Shown: one piece after another, positions 45,748 to 54,259 of the stretch | Layout of the letters: every line of letters begins with the position of its first letter | Position numbering within the stretch: position 1 is the stretch's first letter | DNA from: Neobacillus sp. PS3-12 | Lineage (GTDB): Bacteria > Bacillota > Bacilli > Bacillales > Cytobacillaceae | Length of the DNA stretch: 64,000 nucleotides | Direction: 5' to 3' | Assembly: GCF_030915385.1 (NCBI RefSeq) | Contig: NZ_CP133268.1 | Coordinates: forward strand, 3,880,001-3,944,000 | Made by a program: the position numbers and the translations under genes | The notes under the pieces: model-generated | The model's input: the letters and a program-made list of their open reading frames with translations, nothing else | Database searches by the model: none | Told to the model about the DNA's origin: nothing

Positions 45748-46257
45748 TATTTATCTTAAAAGCAAGGAACCCCACTCACGAATGAGTAGGGAACATGTAA
45801 ACAGTAAATCAAATGGTAAACAAAGTGTATCACATAATCACGAATTCTCCCAATTACCTTTGAATAAAAATTTTAAAGTGCTTTTGTAGAGATTGCTGAA
45901 ATTGTCACTCTTTTTTGGTGTAATTCAAACGTTTGCTTATCTTCAAGAAGGGATTGCAATCCCTTTCCTGTTGTGTTATCGAGGGGTCATAGAAACAGTA
46001 TTGAAGGTTTTAATCTGTTTTCATCCTATGTGGTGCAGCGCAATTTTGCGCTGCATGGTGACTAACGGCGGCATTCCTTTAACCAGGGATACAAAAATTT
46101 TTTATTCGAGTAAAGGTGCAAGGATAACATAGAAAGTATCAAAGGAATAAGTCCAATCGTTCTGTTTGATTTGAATTTGAATATTATTAAAGATACGTTA
46201 ATTACATTCTTTCCAGTGATCATATCAATCGATTAAATAACAGGGGGAAAAATTTAT
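45748..46257. other. Gap with two perfect palindromes before spoVS
   Basis: AAGGGATTGCAATCCCTT at about 45949 and the hairpin GCAGCGCAATTTTGCGCTGC at 46035-46054. A 79-codon open frame overlies these and lacks a ribosome binding site. The 3' part is the spoVS promoter region. Confidence 0.4.
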
Positions 46258-46530
46258 ATGGATAATGTATTAAAAGTATCATCAAAATCAAATTCGAATT
46301 CAGTTGCAGGTGCAATCGCAGGCGTATTAAGTGAAAGAGGAAATACAGAAATTCAAGCGATTGGAGCTGGTGCTTTAAATCAAGCGATTAAAGCCATTGC
46401 GATTGCAAGAGGATTCGTAGCTCCTAGCGATGTTAATCTGGTTTTTGTTCCTGCATTTACAGATGTTTTAATCAATAATGAAAATAGAACAGCAATCAAA
46501 TTAATTGTAGGTCCTAGAAAAAAACGATAG
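46258..46530 (+). CDS. spoVS: Stage V sporulation protein S
   Basis: 90 residues, nearly the family consensus: LKVSSKSNSNSVAGAIAG, IQAIGAGALNQAIKAIAIARGF, FVPAFTDVLINNENRTAIKLIV. Alba-like fold, nucleic acid-binding regulator affecting septation and coat formation, made early in sporulation. GGGGG lies eleven bases before the ATG. In B. subtilis spoVS is single copy near ymdB; here it stands in accessory-looking DNA and may be an extra copy. Confidence 0.93.
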   Translation: MDNVLKVSSKSNSNSVAGAIAGVLSERGNTEIQAIGAGALNQAIKAIAIARGFVAPSDVNLVFVPAFTDVLINNENRTAIKLIVGPRKKR

Positions 46531-46627
46531 TACTGCGTTGAGACGATCAATAAAAGAATTATTTTAAAAACATTCACCTAATGCTATAGCTTGTTGTGCT
46601 AACGAAGTGCTTTACTTCAATAACGAT

Positions 46628-46673
46628 ATTCAGCAATCGGGCGCACTTCTTTAATAAGAAGGGTGCTTTTTTG
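46628..46673 (+). repeat. Copy of the CAATCGGGC palindromic repeat
   Basis: ATTCAGCAATCGGGCGCACTTCTT, AAGAAGGGTGC, TTTTTT: left arm, hairpin and T-run. Confidence 0.85.
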
Positions 46674-46734
46674 AATTTTGGGAATTAAAATGTAAAAGCA
46701 CCATATAAAACTATGAAAGGAGGAAAGTTTTAAA

Positions 46735-47844
46735 ATGCAGATAATGAACAAATATATCCGTGCGAATGCGAGTATGGTTTATATTATGACCAATAATGAA
46801 GTAATGAATCAAATCATTGCCTTTTACAGGGATATAAATGGAATGCTCTCCTTTGCGGGCTCCTATCAAACTTATGGTAAAGGTACTGGTACAAAGGAAG
46901 TCTCCACTGCAACGGCAAACGATGGTGTCGATCCCCTTGCATCACAAGGAGCCCTAACTTTGTCACACGATCAACGTTTCCTCCTTGCCGTAAACGCAGG
47001 CAGCCATAGTATTAGCAGTTTCATCATTACTGAAAACGGTATCCCTGTTCTCGCGGATGTTAAGCCATCAGGAGGTGCCCAGCCCAATAGCGTAGATGTG
47101 TTTGGCAATCTTGTCTATGTTGCAAATGTAGGTAATGCTGCTAACAATTTTGCTTCGAATATCACAGGGCTTTTCATTGATAATAATGGTCGCCTTACTT
47201 CTATTCCTGGGTCGACTCATTCACTCAGTACCTTCAATGCGCAGCCTGCTCAGGTTCTCTTCACCCGAGATGGTAGTAAAATTCTGGTATCCGAGCTTAC
47301 TTCAAACCATCTCAGCGTGTTCCATGTAAAACAAAATGGTACAGTTACAGAACCAATCGTTAATGATTCTTATGGGCAAGGACCATTGGGTGCTTATTTT
47401 CTATCCTCTGGAATCCTCTTAGTTACTGAAGCAAATTCAAATGCCCTGTCATCCTATTCAATGAGCAACGATGGGAGCCTTAATGTAATCAGTGGTTCTG
47501 TACCAAATGGATATAAAACCGCATGCTGGGTTGTAACAACAAGAGATGAACGTTTTGCATACATTACCAACACTTTAAGCGGCATCATCTCAACATATCG
47601 AATTGAATCTAATGGAGCACTGTCAGTGGTAAGGCATATTACCAGTACATCGCCAGGTACAGCACCAGGTCTGCCGATGGATGTTGGAGTAAGTAAAGAT
47701 GGACGACACTTTTACACCCTAAACGGAAATCAGGGTACAGTCTCCGTATTTAGCATTCAAGATGATGGTAGTCTGGTTAGATTGCAGGTTGCAGCTTGGA
47801 CCGCCATTCCTTATCTTGGTTCGCAAGGATTAGCTATTCTTTGA
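46735..47844 (+). CDS. Lactonase-family seven-bladed beta-propeller protein
   Basis: 369 residues of repeated blades with the pattern V-x-x-x-G-x-x-x-x-S-x-F-x-I-x-x-x-G-x-L. Examples are LAVNAGSHSISSFIITENG, LVTEANSNALSSYSMSNDG and AYITNTLSGIISTYRIESNG. Matches the YkgB/YbhE-like lactonase (6-phosphogluconolactonase-like) beta-propeller family. No signal peptide. Enzymatic function is not certain; many Bacillus members are only annotated as lactonase-like. AGGAGG upstream. Confidence 0.8.
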   Translation: MQIMNKYIRANASMVYIMTNNEVMNQIIAFYRDINGMLSFAGSYQTYGKGTGTKEVSTATANDGVDPLASQGALTLSHDQRFLLAVNAGSHSISSFIITENGIPVLADVKPSGGAQPNSVDVFGNLVYVANVGNAANNFASNITGLFIDNNGRLTSIPGSTHSLSTFNAQPAQVLFTRDGSKILVSELTSNHLSVFHVKQNGTVTEPIVNDSYGQGPLGAYFLSSGILLVTEANSNALSSYSMSNDGSLNVISGSVPNGYKTACWVVTTRDERFAYITNTLSGIISTYRIESNGALSVVRHITSTSPGTAPGLPMDVGVSKDGRHFYTLNGNQGTVSVFSIQDDGSLVRLQVAAWTAIPYLGSQGLAIL

Positions 47845-48028
47845 TTTTTTTAAACCAATTATTTTTGGTGGAATATAGATTAAAACAAGGCTGCTGACAT
47901 AAAATGCGGCTTTAGCTATGAAAAAACATAATAAGCATCGATATTGGAAAGGAATGAACTTAAACTACGGGGGTTTTTAGTAAAATAGACTAAGTTTTAT
48001 TTTTAAAGCCTATTCTCATTTTTACCAC

Positions 48029-48058
48029 TATTCAACAATCGGGCGCAATTCTTGAGTA
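48029..48058 (+). repeat. Partial copy of the CAATCGGGC repeat
   Basis: TATTCAACAATCGGGCGCAATTC followed by TTGAG; left arm complete, right arm absent because a gene starts at 48071. Confidence 0.75.
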
Positions 48059-48070
48059 TAGGAGAGAGTA

Positions 48071-48337
48071 ATGGTGAAATATACTTGTCCTTGCTGTGGG
48101 TATAAAACATTAGATGAAGAACCACCAGGCACATATGATATTTGCAGTATTTGCTTTTGGGAAGATGATGGTGTTCAATTTCGAGACCCTGATTACGAAG
48201 GAGGGGCAAATGATATTTCATTAAGACAAGCACAGCAGAATTTTATTAAATTTGGAGCTTGTGACGAAGGTAGCATTAGGTTCGTTAGAAAGCCAAATAA
48301 AGAAGATATTAAAGACCCAAATTGGAACCTTTTATGA
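48071..48337 (+). CDS. CPCC-family cysteine-rich protein
   Basis: 88 residues. TCPCCGYKTLDEEPPGTYDICSICFWEDDGVQ is the CPCC domain with two CxxC pairs, probably a zinc ribbon. C-terminal SLRQAQQNFIKFGACDEG. Such proteins are often encoded with polymorphic toxin immunity genes; here no toxin is adjacent. GGAGAG upstream of the ATG. Confidence 0.85.
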   Translation: MVKYTCPCCGYKTLDEEPPGTYDICSICFWEDDGVQFRDPDYEGGANDISLRQAQQNFIKFGACDEGSIRFVRKPNKEDIKDPNWNLL

Positions 48338-48447
48338 GTATCCATTTGATAACTGAAATATATTTCTTGTTGTACTAAAAGGGGCATTAATTAAAGAAGA
48401 AATCTAAAGACCGCTGAATAGTAGGTCTTTAAATTTCTATACATACA

Positions 48448-48468
48448 GAACGTTAGTTCGTATATAAT
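48448..48468 (+). promoter_or_regulatory. LexA box and -10 of the yolD-like gene
   Basis: GAACGTTAGTTCG matches the LexA consensus GAACNNNNGTTC exactly and is followed by TATATAAT, so the repressor would cover the promoter. Confidence 0.8.
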
Positions 48469-48491
48469 GGTATAAAGGGAGATGATTCACT

Positions 48492-48830
48492 ATGACAATA
48501 CATGACCGTGGTAAAATGAAATGGCAGTCTGCCTCTTTTATACCGCTAGTATTCGAAATGACCAGTGAAATGTTCAAAGATCAGGCTCGGACTCCTAAGC
48601 CGTTATTAGACGAAAATCAGACGGAAGAGTTCGACCTGCGGATAGCTTATGCCACAGAATATAATAAGGCAGTGAAACTAACCGTATGGGATGAAGGATT
48701 TAATCACGACATTACTGGTCGTGTTCATTACGTTGATCCGATAACTCATGAACTTCGGATTGAGGTGAAGCCTGGAGAAATCGAGCGGGTGCCATACGAT
48801 AGTGTAGTCGGAGTGAAGGTTTTGAAATGA
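48492..48830 (+). CDS. YolD-like family protein
   Basis: 112 residues. HDRGKMKWQSASFIPL at the N-terminus and a WYL-like C-terminal half (VHYVDPITHELRIEVKPGEIERVPYDSVVGVKVL). YolD proteins are SOS-induced and normally paired with a UvrX Y-family polymerase, which is missing here. Clear GGGAG ribosome binding site and terminator. LexA control is predicted from the upstream box. Confidence 0.88.
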   Translation: MTIHDRGKMKWQSASFIPLVFEMTSEMFKDQARTPKPLLDENQTEEFDLRIAYATEYNKAVKLTVWDEGFNHDITGRVHYVDPITHELRIEVKPGEIERVPYDSVVGVKVLK

Positions 48831-48842
48831 TTATACTTGAGT

Positions 48843-48871
48843 CAACCTTTTCTATAGGTTGGCATTTTTTA
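48843..48871 (+). terminator. Terminator of the yolD-like gene
   Basis: CAACC and GGTTG arms, loop, then CATTTTTT. Confidence 0.7.
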
Positions 48872-49035
48872 TTAAACTAAAGATACAGTTTGGTGGAAGA
48901 AAGGATAAATTTATTATTAGGCGCATTATTTATTGTTTCATAAATATAAAAAGGGCAAATTACCCCAAATTACAAAAAAAGAGTATTTATATAGAATTAT
49001 CTTTTTAGAGTTACATTACAAGGAGGAATCTCAAT

Positions 49036-49329
49036 ATGTTGGAAGGATTAATTAGTTACGGGATTCTGGCATTAATTATTGGTGGTGCATTATTTTGCTT
49101 TTACAAAGCTGGAAAAAAACAGAAGAATAAAAAGCAGTTCTTTTTCTCTAATTCTTTGGGGATTAATTTGTTGGTGTTACCTCTTTCTTTTTTTATTGGT
49201 GGAATGGCAACCGACTCAGGCGATGAGTCTCTTTTCTGGAGTGGTTTTTTGTTTGTACAAGCGATTCCATTACTTATTCTGTTGGTTAGTATAGTCATTC
49301 TGTTGGTTGGTAGATTTAAAAAGCAGTAG
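49036..49329 (+). CDS. Hypothetical membrane protein (97 aa)
   Basis: Three hydrophobic segments (about 5-22, 42-60, 70-92) and a basic loop KAGKKQKNKKQ after the first. AGGAGG before the ATG. No family recognised. Confidence 0.6.
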   Translation: MLEGLISYGILALIIGGALFCFYKAGKKQKNKKQFFFSNSLGINLLVLPLSFFIGGMATDSGDESLFWSGFLFVQAIPLLILLVSIVILLVGRFKKQ

Positions 49330-49339
49330 GAGATAACGA

Positions 49340-49450
49340 ACGGGCAGCTTAAACGGAACAGGGAGTTGCAGTGTTAGCAGCTCTTTCTTATTGAAGTAAA
49401 GGGTGCATTACTTGAATATCCTGCTGCCAATTTTGGCAGATTGAAAGCAA
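49340..49450 (+). repeat. Degenerate palindromic repeat region
   Basis: ACGAACGGGCAGCTTAAACGG, GAGTTGCAG/GCAGCTC and CTTATTGAAGTAAAGGGTGC resemble diverged copies of the repeat family (GGGTGC tail), but cannot be aligned reliably. Confidence 0.35.
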
Positions 49451-49526
49451 TTCTCTTTAAGGGGAATTGCTTTATTTTGGTATAATCCTATCCAATATTC
49501 ATTTCATTTTCTCTTCTATAGGATTC

Positions 49527-49673
49527 TCATCTCAACTCATCCCAATATAAAAAGACATACTCTGGTTCATGCTCTTTTTTCATCTCATCAATACTTGCGA
49601 TTATATCTGAAGGTTTCTTTTTATTCGTACGTAAAGTATTACTAGCGTTCTGTTTTAAGTCCTTTTCATCCAT
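49527..49673 (-). CDS. Small hypothetical protein (48 aa)
   Basis: Starts MDEKDLKQNASNTLRTNKKK and ends YVFLYWDELR. The ATG at 49673 is preceded by GGAGAGT at a good distance. Charged, soluble, no family recognised; the ribosome binding site is the main support. Confidence 0.5.
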   Translation of the reverse strand: MDEKDLKQNASNTLRTNKKKPSDIIASIDEMKKEHEPEYVFLYWDELR

Positions 49674-50040
49674 GATATACACTCTCCTTTTAGCATAGTT
49701 TGTGCCCTGCCCCTCTTTTTATTCTTGTTGTTACAAGGAATGTAATCAGGTGAAATATCCAAAATAAAAGAAGAAAAATGAGAATAAATTATAAAAAGGC
49801 GATTACCAAGTTTACGCTAATATGTATGTCTTATGCTGCTTTGTTCATTTCACCCGTGCAAATAGAGGCGAAAGGAAAAGAACATAAAAACGATTCGTGT
49901 TTGTATAAGAGAAAATATTGTGAAACATTTCACTTAAAGTAACGGTGCAGATTAGCTTAAGAAGGAAATAACTACTTTATGTTGAAATTATCCCTTAAAT
50001 TAAAAAGTTAATTAAAAGTATACCCCTCACTAATGAGGGG
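49674..50040. other. Gap without a gene
   Basis: AT-rich, stops in all frames. A hairpin AAAAGTATACCCCTCA/TGAGGGGTATACTTTT at about 50014-50052 overlaps the end of the DUF3231 gene and is probably its terminator. Confidence 0.45.
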
Positions 50041-50047
50041 TATACTT

Positions 50048-51052
50048 TTAATTATCTTGTGCAAGTTCTTTTCTATTGGGAGCAAGTGGTGGCTGTTCTA
50101 ACCATTTGTTTTCTACCATAATATCGAACCAATTTTTTGTCAATGTTAATGTTTTTAGAATTGTCTTTTCATAAACGACAGCTAGGTCTGTTCTCATGGC
50201 TCCTGCTAGACCTGTACCGTAATATACTTGTGCAGTTTGACCCAAGAACCCCATATGATACAACATTAATTTATCTGAAAAAGGAGAGTCCTGTGACGTT
50301 GTAACCTCTGATTCCCACGACATTGGAACGGGCAAATTATCCTTGTGTAAAATACTTGCAAGGGCTTGTATGTTTTCATCTGCCTTTTTTCCTATTTCCT
50401 CTAAAAATGTTCTTATTTCTTCCGATTCAGCGACTTGACTGAACCCGATTGAAAGAGTTTTTGCCATAATGCTTTTTTTAATATTAAGAGAAATACTGAT
50501 TATTTCTGTAGCAGATAAAAGTCTCCCTTTTCCGAAGAATCCATCAGTAAAATCTTTGGTGGAAATATATTCAGGGTTCTCTTTAGGATAGAAATAGGGA
50601 TCTCGTTGGAATTTTCCTTTTTTAAGCAATAACTCAATGGTTAAATCGTACATCCTTTTTGCATCATTATCACATGAATTGTAAAATTCACGTAGGTCCT
50701 TTCTAACAGAAACACTTAAAGCAGTGGTATGACCTAACAAACCATGTATCGTCATTATATGTAAATAATTTAAGCAGAATGTGTCAGAAAACAATCTCTT
50801 TGCACCCTTATTAAGATCGGACTCAGTAAATCCATTCGGAACTGGAAAACCATCTTTCTCCATGAAGGAAACAAGCTGCTTCTTTTGCTTTTCCCATGTC
50901 TCAATGGCAATTTCAAAAACATTTTTCACCTCTTCGTCTTCCAAAATATAAATCATATATTTATTTACTATCTCGATCATCGTTCCGTTTATATACTCCC
51001 CCCATAGTGTTCCAATTTCGGAAGACGTAAGTTTTAAATTATCATTTTCCAT
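50048..51052 (-). CDS. DUF3231 family protein
   Basis: 334 residues in two homologous halves, each with a helical bundle. The first half contains LTSSEIGTLWGEYINGTMIEIVNKYMIYILEDEEV, and both halves have the pattern FPVPNGF / LPVPMSW and a GLLGHT / GFLGQT segment. DUF3231 proteins resemble spore coat CotF-like proteins and occur mostly in spore formers. The C-terminus is WLEQPPLAPNRKELAQ, a motif repeated as a remnant upstream at about 51800-51862. Confidence 0.8.
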   Translation of the reverse strand: MENDNLKLTSSEIGTLWGEYINGTMIEIVNKYMIYILEDEEVKNVFEIAIETWEKQKKQLVSFMEKDGFPVPNGFTESDLNKGAKRLFSDTFCLNYLHIMTIHGLLGHTTALSVSVRKDLREFYNSCDNDAKRMYDLTIELLLKKGKFQRDPYFYPKENPEYISTKDFTDGFFGKGRLLSATEIISISLNIKKSIMAKTLSIGFSQVAESEEIRTFLEEIGKKADENIQALASILHKDNLPVPMSWESEVTTSQDSPFSDKLMLYHMGFLGQTAQVYYGTGLAGAMRTDLAVVYEKTILKTLTLTKNWFDIMVENKWLEQPPLAPNRKELAQDN

Positions 51053-51149
51053 TTGTTCTCACCTCTTCCGTATTTTTTACTGACTCAGAAATAGTTATGC
51101 GTTTCCTTGGACTTAAACCTTTCAGTTGATAATTGAGCAGTTTCTTGTT

Positions 51150-51245
51150 GAACGAACGGGGGCGTTTCTACAATAAGCGGAAACGCATTTTTCTTATTGA
51201 AGTAACGCCCCCAGTTTAGTTCAATAAGAAAATGCAAGTTTCAAA
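51150..51245. repeat. Nested inverted repeat region
   Basis: GGGGGCGTTTC, GAAACGC, then AACGCCCCC: two overlapping hairpins, plus CTTATTGAA / TTCAATAAG outside. Possibly a diverged member of the palindromic repeat family. Confidence 0.5.
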
Positions 51246-51325
51246 AGAAAAAGCACCTTTCTAAGTTTGCTTTTTTCTTTCATTAAGAAGGGGGTTCAAT
51301 TTGTAAGGGGAACTTGATTATCTTT

Positions 51326-51796
51326 TTAGACTTTTAAGATGTATTTCAAAAAACTAGATAGTAAAATACCGATTGCTAAACCAGGAATTACACAAATCAT
51401 TGGAAGCCAAACAGGGCCGAATAATACTCCGAATATCTGAAAATTGGAGGAAAAAATACATCCAACAGTAACAAAATAAGCTGCAAATACAAACGGTAAA
51501 AAGGAGTATCGATCCTTTTCTCCTCCAGCATCTTTCCAAGCATCCCACATTGCAAAAAAATATAAACAAGGATAAAACATCAACCAATGAAAATCTGCTT
51601 GTTCAATTGATTTTTTAATGTTTCCTTGGAAACTTAAAAGGATGATCTTGTTAAAATTTGATTTTCCGTTAATAAAAAATTCTAATATTATAAACAGAAT
51701 TCCTTTAATCAGTTTTCCATTCAGTATTTGACCAAATCCCGGAAATGCAATACTCCAAAGTAATTTTTCCACTTTATTTTGTTTTAAGATATTCAT
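51326..51796 (-). CDS. Hypothetical membrane protein (156 aa)
   Basis: Starts MNILKQNKVEKLLWSIAFPGFGQILNG, a pattern seen in a family of Bacillus membrane proteins with an AFPGFG motif at the first helix, then three more helices (about 65-85, 93-110, 125-150). Start at 51796 follows AGGAAA. The open frame continues upstream to 51862, but those 22 residues (DRYPPIAAERKELAKEF) look like the tail of a DUF3231-type protein. Confidence 0.65.
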   Translation of the reverse strand: MNILKQNKVEKLLWSIAFPGFGQILNGKLIKGILFIILEFFINGKSNFNKIILLSFQGNIKKSIEQADFHWLMFYPCLYFFAMWDAWKDAGGEKDRYSFLPFVFAAYFVTVGCIFSSNFQIFGVLFGPVWLPMICVIPGLAIGILLSSFLKYILKV

Positions 51797-51862
51797 TTTA
51801 CATTTCCTAAATTCCTTTGCTAATTCTTTTCTTTCTGCTGCAATCGGAGGATATCTATCCAT

Positions 51863-52376
51863 CCATTTTGATTATATTGGCTCCAAAGTTGTGAAACTTC
51901 TGAGGATTTTAATTCTACTTTATGTACTTCTTGCATTTATCAATCGTCCAAAATAATTCTTCAGTGATATATTTTCCAAAAATATGGAAATTAGCAAAAT
52001 GAATTTCAACAAATATCGACATATTCCATCATTGCCATACTGGAGGGTGGTGTAATTACCTAAAAATGTATATATCTGAATTCAACTTGGTAATTTATGA
52101 ATTGGAAACGTTGTGGATCACTTATCAGGAAAAAACTTGTCTTCTCTGAATGCTGGAATACTTAATCGCGCCTATTTCATGCTTGGACCATTCTTGAATA
52201 AATAAAAGAAATAATAGAAAATAAAATACAAGCATTAAATTTTACCATGTTAGTTTAGATACTGCTGATAAAGTATACCCACCAAAAACATCAAATATTT
52301 TATGGTTGGCAGCTTTGTAAGCTTTGATGATAAATAAAAAATACACTGAATGTAACTTGATATAGGAGTGGAATAG
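51863..52376. other. Gap with gene debris
   Basis: Just upstream of 51862 on the minus strand, LWSQYNQNGW is encoded in a different frame from RYPPIAAERKELA. This suggests a frameshifted end of a DUF3231-like gene. The rest shows no ORF or RNA. Confidence 0.4.
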
Positions 52377-52550
52377 ATGAAACGTATATCGATTTTAATT
52401 GCTGATGATGAGGAGGAGATTGCTGATGCGATCCATCTAGAAAAAGAAGAATATAATGTCATTAAAGTACATGATGGGCAAGAAGCCATACAAGTTATCC
52501 AGATAAGGAGATTTACTTCAATAACGATATTCAGCAATCGGGCGCATTAA
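52377..52550 (+). pseudogene. Response regulator receiver-domain stub
   Basis: 57 codons: MKRISILIADDEEEIADAI, then HLEKEEYNVIKVHDGQEAIQVIQ, the first 45 residues of an OmpR-type receiver domain with the acidic pocket (ADDEEE). It breaks off before the phosphorylation aspartate, exactly where the palindromic repeat at 52529 comes in. Relative to intact relatives the first helix also seems a few residues short. A good GGAG ribosome binding site is retained. Confidence 0.75.
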
Positions 52551-52565
52551 TTGAATAAAAAAGAT
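52529..52565 (+). repeat. Copy of the CAATCGGGC repeat truncating a response regulator
   Basis: ATTCAGCAATCGGGCGCATTAATTGAATAAAA, preceded by ACTTCAATAACGATATT as at 46618. Confidence 0.8.
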
Positions 52566-52650
52566 TTAACGCCATCTTAAAGTTAGTGGATAAAAAGGGC
52601 TTTTTTGCGCGTATGGAGAATAATTACAAGAACGCCAATTAAAGGGAGAC

Positions 52651-52929
52651 TTGAATATGAATAAAACGGAATTAGTAAATGCTGTTGCAACACAAGCAGA
52701 ACTAACAAAGAAAGATGCCACAGCAGCTGTGGATGCATTATTTGAAACGATCTCAAATACACTTGCAAAGGAAGAAAAAATCCAGTTAATTGGATTTGGA
52801 ACATTTGAGGTACGTGAACGTGCAGCTCGAACCGGTCGTAACCCACAAACAGGAGAGGAAATTCAGATCCAAGCTTCTAAAATTCCAGCTTTTAAACCAG
52901 GCAAGGAATTAAAGGAAGCTGTTAAATAA
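52651..52929 (+). CDS. hup: HU family DNA-binding protein
   Basis: 92 residues. [11 protein letters not shown], then the beta-arm [29 protein letters not shown]. Dimeric nucleoid protein that bends DNA; HBsu homologue, likely an additional paralogue. The motif [18 protein letters not shown] is intact. Good ribosome binding site GGGAGA. Followed by a terminator. Confidence 0.93.
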   Translation: MNMNKTELVNAVATQAELTKKDATAAVDALFETISNTLAKEEKIQLIGFGTFEVRERAARTGRNPQTGEEIQIQASKIPAFKPGKELKEAVK

Positions 52930-52950
52930 TAGTTCGCATATCTATAAAAC

Positions 52951-52984
52951 GGCTCTAGAGAACATTCCTTAGGGCCTTTTATTA
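52951..52984 (+). terminator. Terminator of the HU gene
   Basis: GGCTCTA and TTAGGGCC arms around about 12 bases, then TTTTATT. Confidence 0.7.
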
Positions 52985-53249
52985 TTGGGCTAAGTAGGAA
53001 GGCTATCAACAATATTCTGAACAAGTCTGTTTGAATAAATTTAAACATTGATTTTACTACATTTCTACTTGTTCTGGCAGAGTGTACTCTGATTGAACGT
53101 AAAGTCAATTATTTGAGACGGTTGGTAGATCAGAGTAGTACAAGTTAAGTATACTCGTGAAAAGGATGAAGGGTTGAGAAAAATATGGAATTATCCCAAT
53201 TACTAGAATAAAATTATAAATAAGGTAGATTAAATATTGGGGTGAAATA

Positions 53250-53897
53250 ATGGGAACACCTTTACAGGATACAAAAAATCTTTTTGATTCTATCTTTTCA
53301 CATAAACAAAAACAGCAAGTTGTGGATATCTTAAAAGAGATAAATGAAAATATTAATGAATATAAGACTGATTTTTTGTGGGGGTTCGACAAAGAAATCG
53401 GAGGAATAGGTGGATATTGTTTGCCATGTGATCCTAAACTAAATCCTTATCCAGCAGGAGAGTATAGAAAGTTATTTAGACCTTTGCAATATGCTCGGTC
53501 AGAAATAGAGATTATAAATGTTCATTTTCATTCAAGATACACTGTTATATATTCTGGAATGCATCTTGAGGAAGTGGTACGAATTGTATTAAAAAGGAAA
53601 AAAATTTTAGGGATTCGGTATTTTAATTCAACCTTAGGAAAGGCAGCACATATTTTAAGCAAGGAACAGAGCATACCAAGGTTTTTAATTGATGGATTGT
53701 TTTACTTTGTGAAAAACTATAATCTATCAAAGCATGAGGTAAATATGGATGAAGAAAGAGAAAGACTTTTCATTGCTGATGATGCAATAATTTGTTATTT
53801 AGCAGCAAGAATTATTGGCCATGAATTACTAAAACTAATTGAGCATGATTCGACAAAATATATTTACTCGATAGATACAACTGAATTTGTATTTTAA
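53250..53897 (+). CDS. Hypothetical protein (215 aa)
   Basis: Soluble, mixed alpha/beta. Notable GGYCLPCDP motif near residue 50 and HFHSRYTVIYSGMHLEEVVRIVLK in the middle, followed by helices rich in charged residues. GGGGTG before the ATG. I recognise no family; the His-rich middle part and C-terminal helical segment recall HEPN-like helical bundles only vaguely. Confidence 0.55.
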   Translation: MGTPLQDTKNLFDSIFSHKQKQQVVDILKEINENINEYKTDFLWGFDKEIGGIGGYCLPCDPKLNPYPAGEYRKLFRPLQYARSEIEIINVHFHSRYTVIYSGMHLEEVVRIVLKRKKILGIRYFNSTLGKAAHILSKEQSIPRFLIDGLFYFVKNYNLSKHEVNMDEERERLFIADDAIICYLAARIIGHELLKLIEHDSTKYIYSIDTTEFVF

Positions 53898-54259
53898 ATT
53901 TTTCAGATTGATATATTATGGGAAATTTCCTATGTAAAGGAGATTCCATAAAAGTAATACGTTCTTATTTGGTGAAGTATAATCCTTGAAAAAAAACTAA
54001 ATTTTAACAAATTCTCGTACCTTAACAAAATTTAAGCATTAGCTCTTATTCCACAATAGGGCGCAATTCAGCAGCATGAATTGTGCTCTTTCTTTTTATT
54101 TGGGCCATATTGTTGAACAACATGTTTAATTAAAATTTGGTAATGCTGAAGAGAATGTAGGGGTTTTCACTTAAATAAAAATAGATTTAGTTGGACAAAA
54201 AATTGTGGTAAAATTAATTTACAATAATTTCAAAATATAATAAATATAGGGAGAGGAAA
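53898..54259. other. Gap holding a palindromic repeat
   Basis: Apart from the repeat copy at 54047-54117 no ORF or RNA is visible. Confidence 0.45.
54047..54117 (+). repeat. Full-length copy of the CAATCGGGC palindromic repeat
   Basis: About 71 bases: left arm TATTCCACAATAGGGCGC, inner hairpin GCGCAATTCA ... TGAATTGTGC with a CTCTTTCTTTTT tract, and right arm GGGCCATATTGTTGAA. The outer arms are complementary to each other (TTCMACAAT / ATTGTTGAA), giving a palindrome within which a terminator-like hairpin sits. Confidence 0.85.

Noticed and set aside
45893..46132. 79-codon open frame upstream of spoVS
   Set aside because: Covers two perfect palindromes, weak start, no ribosome binding site.
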